DNA of 33,824 bases. It comes from Candidatus Falkowbacteria bacterium CG1_02_37_21 (GTDB lineage Bacteria > Patescibacteriota > Patescibacteriia > Patescibacteriales > UBA12465). Location: positions 1-33,824 of the forward strand of contig MNUT01000018.1 in NCBI GenBank assembly GCA_001871165.1, in the 5' to 3' direction. Position numbers and translations under genes: made by a program. Below, piece after piece: positions 8,294-17,804 of the stretch (its first letter is position 1; the number at the start of each line of letters is the position of its first letter). Under the pieces are notes generated by a model, which was given only the letters and a program-made list of their open reading frames with translations, was not told the DNA's origin and searched no databases.

Positions 8294-8938
8294 TTATTTA
8301 GTATCTGCCACGCGCAAAGCCTGTAACGCTCCTATAGTACAGCGAGCATTATTAATTTTATTTTTTGAACCTAAGGTTTTACTGGTAACATTTTTAACAC
8401 CGGCTAATTCCAAAATAATACGAGTAACACCACCAGCAATAACACCTCTACCCTGTTTGGCCGGTTTTAACATAATACGAGCGGCGCCCATTTTATGTAA
8501 AACAGCATGCGGAATAGTTTCTTTAACAATCGGGACTTTAACCATAACTTTTTTAGCACGATTTACCGCCTTATTGACAGCCATGGTAACATCAGCTCCC
8601 TTACCTAAACCAACACCGACATTTCCCTTTTTATCACCGATGGCAACACAAGCGCGAAAATTCATTCTTTTACCACCAGCCATAACACGAGTTACACGAG
8701 CAATTTCTAAAATTCTCTGTTCCATATCGTCTTTAGAGCGATCATCACGTCTCCCGCCTCGTCCGCGACCGCGTCCGCCGGCCTGTCCGCCACGTTTGTC
8801 AGTACCATAAACATCCTTAGCAACCGTTGCCGCCGCACTACTACCACTTGTCGGATTATAAGTATTGGCTACTTTAGGGCTAGCAGTAGGAGTCGTGGTA
8901 GCCGTTTCCGGTGTATTGTTTTTTTTATCTTCGGACAT
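8294..8938 (-). CDS. rpsE: 30S ribosomal protein S5 with ~70-aa low-complexity N-terminal extension
   Basis: RVTRVMAGGKRMNFRACVAIGDKKGNVGVGLGKG and GVIAGGVTRIILELAGVKN. Confidence 0.94.
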   Translation of the reverse strand: MSEDKKNNTPETATTTPTASPKVANTYNPTSGSSAAATVAKDVYGTDKRGGQAGGRGRGRGGRRDDRSKDDMEQRILEIARVTRVMAGGKRMNFRACVAIGDKKGNVGVGLGKGADVTMAVNKAVNRAKKVMVKVPIVKETIPHAVLHKMGAARIMLKPAKQGRGVIAGGVTRIILELAGVKNVTSKTLGSKNKINNARCTIGALQALRVADTK

Positions 8939-8949
8939 ATTTTAAAAAT

Positions 8950-9330
8950 TTAAAATTTTAGACCGCCTTCACGCGCGCCTTCGGCCGCCGCTTTAACGCG
9001 ACCATGATACTTATAAGAACTGCGATCAAAAACTACCTTACTAATTTTTTTGTCCAAACCTTTTTTGGCAATCAATTTACCCAATTCTTTACTAACAGCC
9101 TGCTTACCAGTCGGAGTATCGGATTTTTTGTCAGAGTCAGTAATTTTTACCTCTTTCAGGCCAGCACTAGCTAAAGTTTTACCGCTAACATCATCAATCA
9201 ATTGTAAAAACATTCCTTTATTGGAACGATAAACGCTTAAACGAGGACAAACCGCGCTACCCTGAATCTTAGCACGAACCCGGGCATGACGACGAGCTTG
9301 TTTAACGTTTTTTTCTTTATTTTTATCCAT
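8950..9330 (-). CDS. rplR: 50S ribosomal protein L18
   Basis: RPRLSVYRSNKGMFLQLIDD-like L18 core and YKYHGRVKAAAEGAREGGLKF C-terminus. Confidence 0.92.
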   Translation of the reverse strand: MDKNKEKNVKQARRHARVRAKIQGSAVCPRLSVYRSNKGMFLQLIDDVSGKTLASAGLKEVKITDSDKKSDTPTGKQAVSKELGKLIAKKGLDKKISKVVFDRSSYKYHGRVKAAAEGAREGGLKF

Positions 9331-9354
9331 ATAATTAAATACTTAATCCTGACT

Positions 9355-9900
9355 TTATTTGGTTTTAGCAGCTGCTTTTCCAGCCTTGCGACGAATAACC
9401 TCTTCCGCATACTTTACGCCCTTACCCTTATAAGGTTCTGGTTTTCTGAGTTTACGTATTTTAGCGGCCGTTTCTCCCAGTAAACCTTTATTAGCCGATT
9501 CTAAAGTAATAACATTAGCGGCCACGCTAGCTGTTACACCAACCGGTAAAGCAAATTCTATCGGATGAGAATAACCCAGGCTCATATTTATCTTGTCACC
9601 GGCCACTACAGCCCGATAACCAACTCCGTTAATTTCCAGTTTTCTTACAAAACCTTCATGAACACCAATTACAATATTTCGCACTAAACTCCAAGTCAAA
9701 CCCCAGAAGGCGCTAGCGCCTTTTGCTTCCATATCTTTCGGGGAAACCTTTATTTCATCTCCTTCCACAACAACATTAATCAATTTATGCGGAGTAAGAC
9801 TTAATTCACCCTTAGGTCCCTGACAAATAAATTTTTTATTATCAAATTTGACCGTAACGCCGGCGGGTATTTTAATTGGCAATTTTCCTAAACGTGACAT
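9355..9900 (-). CDS. rplF: 50S ribosomal protein L6
   Basis: MSRLGKLPIKIPAGV start and KPEPYKGKGVKYAEEVIRRKAGK; start moved to MSRLGK within the listed ORF. Confidence 0.94.
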   Translation of the reverse strand: MSRLGKLPIKIPAGVTVKFDNKKFICQGPKGELSLTPHKLINVVVEGDEIKVSPKDMEAKGASAFWGLTWSLVRNIVIGVHEGFVRKLEINGVGYRAVVAGDKINMSLGYSHPIEFALPVGVTASVAANVITLESANKGLLGETAAKIRKLRKPEPYKGKGVKYAEEVIRRKAGKAAAKTK

Positions 9901-9922
9901 ATGAGCTGACAATTAATAATAA

Positions 9923-10333
9923 TTAAAAAATTTCACCGATTACTTCCCCACCGAGATGCTGTTTTTTCGCCTCACGATTAGTCATTAGACCAGAAGAGGT
10001 AGAAATTATCGCCATCCCGAGGTTATTTAAAACCGTAGGAAGTTCATCCTTAGAAACATAAATTTTTAAACCAGGACGACTAACTCTCTGTAGAGATAAA
10101 ATCTGGGGTTTACCATTCTTACGGTATTTCAAAGTAATTTTAAGTTCGTCAAAACTGCTGTGATGTCCATTCGGACCACCGGCAACAATTTCCGCCTTCT
10201 TAATCCAACCCTCTGTTTCCAGAATTTTGGCGATTGCATATTTAATTTTACTCAGAGGCATGACAAGCTCCGCCTTCTTAACGGCTGAGGCATTGCGAAT
10301 TCTTGTAAACATGTCTGCGATGGGATCCATCAT
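9923..10333 (-). CDS. rpsH: 30S ribosomal protein S8
   Basis: DPIADMFTRIRNA and VSRPGLKIYVSKDELPTVLNNLGMAIISTSSGLMT. Confidence 0.95.
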   Translation of the reverse strand: MMDPIADMFTRIRNASAVKKAELVMPLSKIKYAIAKILETEGWIKKAEIVAGGPNGHHSSFDELKITLKYRKNGKPQILSLQRVSRPGLKIYVSKDELPTVLNNLGMAIISTSSGLMTNREAKKQHLGGEVIGEIF

Positions 10334-10362
10334 ATTTTTGTGTAGATAATTACTTGAAAATT

Positions 10363-10548
10363 TTACCAGCTGGACTTAGTAATGCCCGGCAAATCACCGT
10401 TATCCGCCAACTCTCGAAAACAGATACGACAAAGTTTAAAATCACCCATGAAACCGTGATTGCGGCCACATCGCCAGCAACGATTTATTTTTCGGGTAGA
10501 AAATTTAGGTTTTCTTTTAGCTTTTACAATTAAAGCGGTTCGGGGCAT
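10363..10548 (-). CDS. rpsN: 30S ribosomal protein S14, zinc-binding (type Z)
   Basis: [26 protein letters not shown]. Confidence 0.95.
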   Translation of the reverse strand: MPRTALIVKAKRKPKFSTRKINRCWRCGRNHGFMGDFKLCRICFRELADNGDLPGITKSSW

Positions 10549-10558
10549 ATTGTTTAAA

Positions 10559-11104
10559 TTATTTGTTCACTGACTTAAAAGGAAATCCAATTTGTCTAAA
10601 AAGTAACAAACCGGCCTTACGATCCAAGGCGTTTGTCGCTAAACAGATTTCTAAACCAAAGATGTCCTCTGAATCTTCCACACGAATTTCCGGAAAACAA
10701 CTACAATCCTTCAGACCAACCGTTAAATTACCGTTACGATCTACCGCCTTATCATCAATACCGCGAAAATCACGAACTCGAGGAAAAGTAATGTTTACCA
10801 ATCTTTCCACAAAGTCATACATCTTCTTGCCGCGTAAAGTTACTTTAGAACCAATAATTTGGCCCTCTCTAATTTTAAAGGCGGAAATAGATTTCTTAGC
10901 TTTAGTGAAAACAGCCTTTTGACCACTAATTCTCGCCAAGCTACTTTCCACGCCGGCAGCAAAATCCTTTTCTTTCAAATGTTTACCAAAACCAACGTTG
11001 ATGACTACTTTAGTCAAACGCGGCGCCAAATGCGCATTTTTAAAATCAAGCTCTTTAGCCATTTCTGGAACAATTGTTTTTTGATATTTTTCTTTTAATC
11101 TCAT
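10559..11104 (-). CDS. rplE: 50S ribosomal protein L5
   Basis: [13 protein letters not shown] and [21 protein letters not shown]; start at MRLKEKY gives no overlap with rplX. Confidence 0.94.
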   Translation of the reverse strand: MRLKEKYQKTIVPEMAKELDFKNAHLAPRLTKVVINVGFGKHLKEKDFAAGVESSLARISGQKAVFTKAKKSISAFKIREGQIIGSKVTLRGKKMYDFVERLVNITFPRVRDFRGIDDKAVDRNGNLTVGLKDCSCFPEIRVEDSEDIFGLEICLATNALDRKAGLLLFRQIGFPFKSVNK

Positions 11105-11108
11105 ATTA

Positions 11109-11432
11109 TTACTCAATTATTTCCTGACATTTCCGACAAATTCGGAATTTCTGATCACGCGCACCTTCTTTTTTAACTATTTTAAATCCGACTCTCGTCG
11201 CTTTGCCACATTTTGAACAGACTAGGGATACTTTGGAAACGGCGACAAAGGAAGGAAATTCTAAACGCTGACCTTTTTCTCCTTGCTGACGCGGACGTAA
11301 ATGTTTAATTAATAAATTCAAACCCTCCACGCTCACCTTATTGGTCGCCGGTAGAACTTGTAAAACCTTACCGATTTTATCTCGGTCTTTACCGCTCAAC
11401 ATTTTTACTTTGTCATTCTTTTTGATATTCAT
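11109..11432 (-). CDS. rplX: 50S ribosomal protein L24 with C-terminal zinc ribbon
   Basis: [38 protein letters not shown]...RICRKCQ. Confidence 0.93.
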   Translation of the reverse strand: MNIKKNDKVKMLSGKDRDKIGKVLQVLPATNKVSVEGLNLLIKHLRPRQQGEKGQRLEFPSFVAVSKVSLVCSKCGKATRVGFKIVKKEGARDQKFRICRKCQEIIE

Positions 11433-11451
11433 ATATGCCCGTCAAAATATT

Positions 11452-11826
11452 TTATAAAACTTCCGGAGCTAGGGAGGCAATTTTCATAAAACCAGCCTTA
11501 CGTATTTCACGTGCTACCGGCCCGAAAATACGTGTACCCTTCGGTTCTTTCTTTTCCGCATCAGCAATAATAACGCAAGCGTTGTCATCAAAACGAAGAT
11601 AAGAACCATCCGCGCGACGAATTTCTTTTTTAGTTCTGACAATCACAGCTTTTACTACATCACTTTTTTTAACAGCAGCGTGAGGAACAGCCGATTTTAC
11701 GGTTACTACAATAATATCGCCGACACCACTGTAATGTCTTTTAAAACCGCCCAAAAGACGAATGCATTGCACCTCTTTTGCGCCGGAATTATCGGCTACT
11801 TTTAAACGTGTTTGTACTTGCACCAT
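11452..11826 (-). CDS. rplN: 50S ribosomal protein L14
   Basis: [26 protein letters not shown] and [11 protein letters not shown]. Confidence 0.96.
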   Translation of the reverse strand: MVQVQTRLKVADNSGAKEVQCIRLLGGFKRHYSGVGDIIVVTVKSAVPHAAVKKSDVVKAVIVRTKKEIRRADGSYLRFDDNACVIIADAEKKEPKGTRIFGPVAREIRKAGFMKIASLAPEVL

Positions 11827-11847
11827 ATAATTAAATCTATAACGCTT

Positions 11848-12117
11848 TTAAGCGATTATTCGCCACCGTTTATCTTTACTTAAGGGTCGACATTCAACAA
11901 ATTTTACCTTATCACCAATATGATATTTATTGGTCTCATCATGAACTTTATATTTTTTGCTCACTACATAGCGCTTGTGATATTTCGGATGTTTCTTAAC
12001 GGATTCTACTTTGACAACTATTGTTTTATCACTTTTATCGCTCACGACTACACCATTAAACTGACGACTGATAGTCGCGGAATGAGTTGTTTTTTTGTCG
12101 TCTAAAACTGGCTCCAT
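11848..12117 (-). CDS. rpsQ: 30S ribosomal protein S17
   Basis: FNGVVVSDKSDKTIVVKVES and ECRPLSKDKRWRI. Confidence 0.94.
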   Translation of the reverse strand: MEPVLDDKKTTHSATISRQFNGVVVSDKSDKTIVVKVESVKKHPKYHKRYVVSKKYKVHDETNKYHIGDKVKFVECRPLSKDKRWRIIA

Positions 12118-12118
12118 A

Positions 12119-12304
12119 TTATTTTTTCTTATTTAATGTAGTTAACAGATGAGCAATAGTCTGACGCAAAGACCGAATCTCGCGAACATTCTTTAACTGC
12201 TGATTGGAATTTTTAAAACGCAATTCGCGTAATTTTTCCCGATTAGCCGCTAATAACTGTTGCAACTCTTTAATCTCTTTAGTTTGTAATTCTTTAAAAT
12301 CCAT
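12119..12304 (-). CDS. rpmC: 50S ribosomal protein L29
   Basis: LRELRFKNSNQQLKNVREIRSLRQTIAHLLTTL. Confidence 0.9.
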   Translation of the reverse strand: MDFKELQTKEIKELQQLLAANREKLRELRFKNSNQQLKNVREIRSLRQTIAHLLTTLNKKK

Positions 12305-12327
12305 ATGATTGATAAACTTGATCCGGC

Positions 12328-12729
12328 TTAATCTTTGCTAATAAACAAACACTTTACTGGTAATTTATGGGCGGCTAAATTCATCGCTTTGTCCGCTATT
12401 TCTTTAGTAACTCCCCCCATTTCAAACATGATAGTACCAGGCTTAACAATAGCTACATAGTAATCCACCGCACCTTTACCTTTACCCATTGGAATTTCAC
12501 CGCCATGCGCTGTAACTGGTTTATCCGGGAAAATTCTGATCCAAATCTGACCACCTTTAGCGGTATATTTAGTCATGACCTTACGCGCCGCTTCAATCTG
12601 ACGAGAAGTTACCCAGCAAGCAGTTAAACTTTTCAAACCGTAACTGCCAAAACTAATCTTAATATTACGAGTAGCTTTACCACCTCGGCTTCGTTTATGA
12701 TCTTTGCGCCATTTAGTTTTCTTTGGCAT
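12328..12729 (-). CDS. rplP: 50S ribosomal protein L16
   Basis: MPKKTKWRKDHKR, WIRIFPDKPVTAHGGEIPMGKGKGAVDYYVAIVKPG. Confidence 0.96.
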   Translation of the reverse strand: MPKKTKWRKDHKRSRGGKATRNIKISFGSYGLKSLTACWVTSRQIEAARKVMTKYTAKGGQIWIRIFPDKPVTAHGGEIPMGKGKGAVDYYVAIVKPGTIMFEMGGVTKEIADKAMNLAAHKLPVKCLFISKD

Positions 12730-12760
12730 TAACATATAATTTTCAGGTTAGGAGGAAATA

Positions 12761-13441
12761 TTAACGAGCAATCACTTCACCGGTTACGGTTGGCTCTTTT
12801 TTAAAAATTTCTCCTTTATAAATCCAAACTTTGATACCAATAGCACCATAGGTGGTACGGGCAACTCCGCGAGCGTAATCAATATCAGCTCGTAAAGTTT
12901 GTAAAGGTAATTTTCCCCAGACTAATTTTTCCGAACGAGCGATTTCCGCTCCGTTTAAACGACCGGCAATAACAACCTTCGCCCCTAAAGCACCGGCTCT
13001 CTCTACCTTAGCTAAACCTTGCTTCATAATCTTTCGGAAAGGCTGACGTTTTTCCAAATCTAGAATCATTCCTTGCACGAGTATCTGAGAACTCAAATTA
13101 GGACGACCTACTTCTTTAATATTCAAACTAATTTCATTGGGACGCAAATTTTTTAAAAATTTATCATGTAATTTCTTTTTCAGATCTTCCGCACCATTAC
13201 CACCCCGACCGATAATTAAACCCGGTTTAGCGGTTGTGACGTTAATTTCCATTTTTCCAATAGTCCGAACAATATCCACGGCATCAATTCCCGCTTCACG
13301 AAATTCACGAATCATATATTTACGCACGCTAACATCCTGTTTAACGTTAGTAATATATTTATCCCCACGCTCAAACCATAAAGATGGCCAAGTCTTGGTG
13401 ATACCCATGCGTAGAATTTTCGGATTAACCTTTTTACCCAT
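12761..13441 (-). CDS. rpsC: 30S ribosomal protein S3
   Basis: MGKKVNPKILRMGITKTWPSLWF and KPGLIIGRGG KH motif. Confidence 0.96.
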   Translation of the reverse strand: MGKKVNPKILRMGITKTWPSLWFERGDKYITNVKQDVSVRKYMIREFREAGIDAVDIVRTIGKMEINVTTAKPGLIIGRGGNGAEDLKKKLHDKFLKNLRPNEISLNIKEVGRPNLSSQILVQGMILDLEKRQPFRKIMKQGLAKVERAGALGAKVVIAGRLNGAEIARSEKLVWGKLPLQTLRADIDYARGVARTTYGAIGIKVWIYKGEIFKKEPTVTGEVIAR

Positions 13442-13479
13442 ATTATTGAATTTAGGCGAAACAAATTTAAAAACTAAAC

Positions 13480-13998
13480 TTAACCGGATTTACGGCGGAA
13501 AGTACGGCTAGTAAATCCTTTAGCGCCGGCCTCTCCCTTGGCAGGAGCTTTCTTGTCTTTATCACCGGTAGCTGACTTCAGAGCAGTTTCTCCTTCTTTA
13601 GCTAACTTTTCTAATTTAACCGGTGCCTCAGCTTTAACCACTTTCTTTTCGTGCTTACCGCTATCTTTAATTTCAGCTAGTACTAAATTAATGTGACAAG
13701 CTCTCTTTCGGATAGCAGTCGCACGACCCTGAGCGCGAGGCGCCCAACGTTTTAAAGTTACTCCCGCATCAGCAAAAATTTCCTTAATATATAAATTGTC
13801 AGCCGATAAATCATAAAGATTAACCGCATTGGCAATCCCCGATTTAATTAACTTCGCCACTGACACTGCCGCCAACTTATTCATAAACTGTAACTGTGCC
13901 AAAGCTTTATCAACCGGCATAGTACGGACAACATCAATCACCAGACGAACTTTCTGGGGCGACATGCGCAAATGTTTTAAACTAGCTTTAACTTCCAT
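13480..13998 (-). CDS. rplV: 50S ribosomal protein L22 with ~60-aa charged C-terminal extension
   Basis: LRMSPQKVRLVIDVVRTMPVDKALAQLQFM and KRWAPRAQGRATAIRKRACHI. Confidence 0.94.
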   Translation of the reverse strand: MEVKASLKHLRMSPQKVRLVIDVVRTMPVDKALAQLQFMNKLAAVSVAKLIKSGIANAVNLYDLSADNLYIKEIFADAGVTLKRWAPRAQGRATAIRKRACHINLVLAEIKDSGKHEKKVVKAEAPVKLEKLAKEGETALKSATGDKDKKAPAKGEAGAKGFTSRTFRRKSG

Positions 13999-14010
13999 AT
14001 AGCTAAATAA

Positions 14011-14328
14011 TTATTTTTTAGCGGCGGGTGCCGAACTAGACTTAGAAGATGCCGCGGCCTGAGCCTTAGCCATTTTTCCGCTGTGCGTTACAAACTTACG
14101 TGTTAACGAAAACTCTCCTAAACGATGTCCAACCATATTTTCTACGATATAAACTGGAATATGTTGTTTACCATTATGAACACCCAGAGTAAAACCAACC
14201 ATTTCCGGAGTAATAGTAGCGGCTCGATCCCAAACCTTAATAATAGTCTTATCGTCCGGTTTAGAATTTTTGATTTTGTTTAAAAGTCGCAAATTAATAT
14301 AAGGACCTTTTTTTAAACTTCTAGACAT
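14011..14328 (-). CDS. rpsS: 30S ribosomal protein S19
   Basis: [18 protein letters not shown] and [27 protein letters not shown]. Confidence 0.95.
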   Translation of the reverse strand: MSRSLKKGPYINLRLLNKIKNSKPDDKTIIKVWDRAATITPEMVGFTLGVHNGKQHIPVYIVENMVGHRLGEFSLTRKFVTHSGKMAKAQAAASSKSSSAPAAKK

Positions 14329-14353
14329 ATAATTTATTGGCTAAAAACTGACT

Positions 14354-15190
14354 TTATTTCCTTTTTTGACGACGTTTAATAATCAAACGATTACTGCGCT
14401 TCTTTTTTCTGGTTCTAACTCCCAAAGCTGGTTTACCCCACGGAGTTTTCGGATGAGTCAAACCAATCGGCTGGTTACCTTCACCACCACCATGAGGATG
14501 ATCAACCGGATTCATAGCTGTACCGCGAACAGTCGGACGAATACCAAGATGACGACTACGACCGGCCTTACCTAAGGAAATATGACGATGATCAGAATTA
14601 CTAACCGCACCGACAGTACACAAACATTCTTTTTTGACTTGTCTAATTTCACCGGAAGGCATTTTTAACTGAGCATACTTACCTTCCACACCCATGACAT
14701 GAACTACATTACCGGCCCCCCGAGCAATCTTAGCACCCTGACCTGGCATTAATTCTACACAATTGACACCAACACCAGCCGGAATGAATTGTAACTGTAA
14801 AGCGTTACCGGGTTTAATTTCCACTAAAGACTGGGAACTGACGATCTTATCGCCAACTTTCACGTCAGCCGGAGCAATGATATAAGTCTTCACGCCATCA
14901 ACATAAAATAAAAGGGCTAAACGAGCGCCACGATTAGGATCATATTCAATCGCTGACACTACCGCCGGTACATCAAACTTATCACGTTTAAAATCAATCA
15001 AGCGAACATGACGTTTAGCTCCGCCACCACGATGACGAACGGTAATTTTTCCCTGACAATTACGACCACCATTTCTTTTTTTAGGAATAACTAATCGCTT
15101 CTCCGGAGAGAATTTAGTCAGATCAGCAAAATCATCAAAAGTGGCTTCACGCCGACCGGGAGTATTCGCTTTTACTTTTTTAATGCCCAT
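14354..15190 (-). CDS. rplB: 50S ribosomal protein L2
   Basis: RHRGGGAKRHVRLIDFKRDK and GTAMNPVDHPHGGGEGNQPIG. Confidence 0.97.
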   Translation of the reverse strand: MGIKKVKANTPGRREATFDDFADLTKFSPEKRLVIPKKRNGGRNCQGKITVRHRGGGAKRHVRLIDFKRDKFDVPAVVSAIEYDPNRGARLALLFYVDGVKTYIIAPADVKVGDKIVSSQSLVEIKPGNALQLQFIPAGVGVNCVELMPGQGAKIARGAGNVVHVMGVEGKYAQLKMPSGEIRQVKKECLCTVGAVSNSDHRHISLGKAGRSRHLGIRPTVRGTAMNPVDHPHGGGEGNQPIGLTHPKTPWGKPALGVRTRKKKRSNRLIIKRRQKRK

Positions 15191-15215
15191 ATTAACAAAA
15201 TTAGCAAGCTAAAAA

Positions 15216-15659
15216 TTAAACGCCTTCGTAAATCTTGATGGTTTCACCCTTGGCGAGAGTAACCACTGCTTTACGCCAATCACTACGTCGACCGCGTACA
15301 TTACCGCGACTAACAGCCTTGCCTTTAATATTACTGATATTTACTTTCTTAGGACTAACACCATAGACACTCTGAATGGCTTGAGCCACACTTATCTTAT
15401 TGGCGTCATTGGCGACAACAAAAACATATTTGTTTTCTTCATGTAGAGCAGTAGCTTTTTCCGTTACCAGTGGGGACACCAAAACACGATAAGCTTCATT
15501 AGCAACCTTACTCACTTTAGCACCAGCTTTAGTAGCAACTTTTTTAGGAGCCACTTCACTGTACAAATCTTTCATGCTCGCCGCTTCTTTAGCATCAGTT
15601 GTAGTATCAGTTTTAGTGATCTCTTCTTTAGTTGTTTTTTTGGAACTGAATAAAGACAT
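15216..15659 (-). CDS. rplW: 50S ribosomal protein L23 with N-terminal extension
   Basis: VLVSPLVTEKATALHEENKYVFVVANDANK; start at MSLFSSKK avoids overlap with rplD. Confidence 0.92.
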   Translation of the reverse strand: MSLFSSKKTTKEEITKTDTTTDAKEAASMKDLYSEVAPKKVATKAGAKVSKVANEAYRVLVSPLVTEKATALHEENKYVFVVANDANKISVAQAIQSVYGVSPKKVNISNIKGKAVSRGNVRGRRSDWRKAVVTLAKGETIKIYEGV

Positions 15660-15669
15660 ATTTTTCCTT

Positions 15670-16329
15670 TTACTTGTCCGCTTTAACGTAAAGCGCAATT
15701 ATTTTTTTAACCGCTTCTTCCGTTAATAACAAATTCTTATAATTTAAAACATCCAACAAATTGATATTTTCCAAATTAATAATTTTGACTCCGGTTAAAT
15801 TACGAACCGAAAACTGCAATTTTTCATTTTTTACATCGCTCAATATTAAAATATTGCGACGTTCATTTTTCAAAATCTTTTTTTCCAAAACAGACAAAAC
15901 ATCATTAAACTTTTTAGTCTTGTATTCGGTCATGTCCAGATTATCTAAGACGACAAAAGTATTATTGCTAACTTTATCAGATAAAGCCATGAACAAAGCT
16001 TTTTGCTTCATTTTCTGGTTAATTTTCTTTTTAAAATTGCGAGTATTGCGCGGTCCAAACACTACACCACCACCAATCCAAATAGGAGAACGAACAGAGC
16101 CGACGCGCGCGCGACCAGTTCCCTTCTGTTTCCAAGGTTTTTTGCCGCTACCGGCTACTTCACTACGATCTTTAGTATGCGCTAAAATCTGACGAGAATT
16201 TGCTTGCTGAGCAACAATTGCTTGATGAAGTAATTCTTCATTTGGCTTCAAAGCAAAAATACTCTCGGATAGCTCTAAATCCTTAACAATTTCCGCCGCC
16301 TGGTTGTAAACATTAACCTTGAGTGACAT
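15670..16329 (-). CDS. rplD: 50S ribosomal protein L4
   Basis: EVAGSGKKPWKQKGTGRARVGSVRSPIWIGGGVVFGP. Confidence 0.95.
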   Translation of the reverse strand: MSLKVNVYNQAAEIVKDLELSESIFALKPNEELLHQAIVAQQANSRQILAHTKDRSEVAGSGKKPWKQKGTGRARVGSVRSPIWIGGGVVFGPRNTRNFKKKINQKMKQKALFMALSDKVSNNTFVVLDNLDMTEYKTKKFNDVLSVLEKKILKNERRNILILSDVKNEKLQFSVRNLTGVKIINLENINLLDVLNYKNLLLTEEAVKKIIALYVKADK

Positions 16330-16350
16330 ATGTTCTGCACTATTAATTAA

Positions 16351-17196
16351 TTACTGCTTAGACGAATCGGATTCCTTCTCTTCAGCTACCGCATCCTTAA
16401 CTTCTTCCTTTTTAATTTCTTCTTTAACTGGAGTTTCTTCTTTTTTTTCTTCTTTAATTTCCTCTTCTTTAACTTCTTCAACCGGGGTTTCATTATTTAC
16501 AACCGCTTCTTCGGTGACTGGTATAATTTCTTCCTTAACTTCCACTTCTTCCTTCACAACCGGCTGTAAATTTACTTGCAAGTCTCCCAAGCCTTTAATA
16601 TACACATAGCCATTAATTGCACCCGGGATAGATCCTTGTATAAATAAAATATTGTTAACAGTATCAACCGCCTTAATTTTCAAATTAGTTGTGGTAATTT
16701 GACCACCACCCATACGACCACCCATTCTCGTGCCTTTAAAAACATGAGCCGGACCTTTAGGGCCGATAGAACCAGGCATTCTTTCCTGATCTTTAGTACC
16801 ATGAGTTCTGGTTTGTCCCTTAAAATGATAACGCTTAACTACACCCTGAAAACCTTTTCCTTTGGCTATTCCCGTTACAGCCACAATATCACCAACGGCA
16901 AAAGTACCGGCGCTAACAACATCCCCTTCTTTCAAATCGACATCTTTATTTAAACGAAATTCACGAACATAAGCGGGCTGAGTACCGGTTTTTTTGTAAT
17001 GCCCTAACTGCGGCTTATTAATATTTTTCGCCTGACGAGTTCCGTAAGCTAACTGGACAGCAACATAGCCGTCTTTAGCGGTATTTTTAACCTGAGTGAT
17101 AACACAAGGACCAGCCTGAACCGGAGTCACACCGACAACTTTATCATCCACCCAAATTTGGGTCATACTCATTTTTTTTCCACTGATAAATTTCAT
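16351..17196 (-). CDS. rplC: 50S ribosomal protein L3 with ~70-aa Glu/Lys-rich C-terminal extension
   Basis: GKGFQGVVKRYHFKGQTRTHGTKDQERMPGSIG core. Confidence 0.95.
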   Translation of the reverse strand: MKFISGKKMSMTQIWVDDKVVGVTPVQAGPCVITQVKNTAKDGYVAVQLAYGTRQAKNINKPQLGHYKKTGTQPAYVREFRLNKDVDLKEGDVVSAGTFAVGDIVAVTGIAKGKGFQGVVKRYHFKGQTRTHGTKDQERMPGSIGPKGPAHVFKGTRMGGRMGGGQITTTNLKIKAVDTVNNILFIQGSIPGAINGYVYIKGLGDLQVNLQPVVKEEVEVKEEIIPVTEEAVVNNETPVEEVKEEEIKEEKKEETPVKEEIKKEEVKDAVAEEKESDSSKQ

Positions 17197-17216
17197 ATCT
17201 GCGATTCTAAATCTTA

Positions 17217-17248
17217 TTTTAAAAACAAAAACTGGTTTTAAGACCAGC
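17217..17248 (-). terminator. Terminator/attenuator-like hairpin just upstream of rplC
   Basis: Minus strand CTGGT-cttaaa-ACCAG followed by TTTTTGTTTTT, ~20 nt before the rplC ATG. Confidence 0.55.
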
Positions 17249-17279
17249 GCAAAAACTTCACAATAAAAAACTATATTCG

Positions 17280-17306
17280 TTATTTTTTATTTGTTTGTTG
17301 CTGCAA
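17280..17306 (-). other. Possible leader minigene (TTG CAG CAA CAA ACA AAT AAA AAA TAA; MQQQTNKK) preceded by AAAGGAG
   Basis: SD-like AAAGGAG at 17318..17312 (minus), 5-nt spacer, then TTG and an 8-codon ORF in the rpsJ-rplC gap. Confidence 0.3.
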
Positions 17307-17407
17307 CTTGTCTCCTTTAATTTAGTATTTTGTTACCCCGACACTTTCCCTATAAAAATGGAGTTATCATGATATCTCAACACTAATTATTCTATGATGT
17401 TATACTA

Positions 17408-17743
17408 CTACATTTTTATTTCAACGTCAACTCCAGCCGGTAAACTCAAATTCGTCAAATCTTCAATAGTTTTAGCGGTCGGTTCAATAATATCAATCAT
17501 CCTTTTGTGAATACGCATTTCATACTGATCACGAGCATCTTTATGTACAAAAGTAGAACGATTAACAGTATATTTTCGTTTCTCAGTCGGAAGCGGAATC
17601 GGCCCGAAAAATTGGGCGTCAGAACGTTCAATAGTTTCAATTATAGTCCGTGTAGACTGGTCAATGATTTTATGATCAAAGGCCTTAATCTTAATACGAA
17701 TTCTTTGTTTAAAATCCTTTTCTTCTTTTTTAGTTTCGGACAT
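17408..17743 (-). CDS. rpsJ: 30S ribosomal protein S10
   Basis: [47 protein letters not shown]. Confidence 0.96.
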   Translation of the reverse strand: MSETKKEEKDFKQRIRIKIKAFDHKIIDQSTRTIIETIERSDAQFFGPIPLPTEKRKYTVNRSTFVHKDARDQYEMRIHKRMIDIIEPTAKTIEDLTNLSLPAGVDVEIKM

Positions 17744-17772
17744 AATTTGATTTTTTTAAAATATACACTACA

Positions 17773-17797
17773 AACCCGCCCTAAAATAGAGCGGGTC
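17773..17797 (-). terminator. GC-rich hairpin between tuf and rpsJ (weak terminator or processing site)
   Basis: Minus strand ACCCGCTC-tatttta-GGGCGGGTTTG; U-tract is short. Confidence 0.35.
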
Positions 17798-17804
17798 TAA
17801 GTGC

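Noticed and set aside
8277-8810. 177-aa plus-strand ORF
   Set aside because: Lies antisense to rpsE; Pro/Arg-rich product is a by-product of the S5 coding sequence.
12750-12755. AGGAGG motif between rpsC and rplP
   Set aside because: It is on the plus strand; the mRNA-sense strand reads CCTCCT, so it is not a Shine-Dalgarno for the minus-strand genes.
15761-16192. 143-aa plus-strand ORF
   Set aside because: Fully antisense to the well-supported rplD gene.
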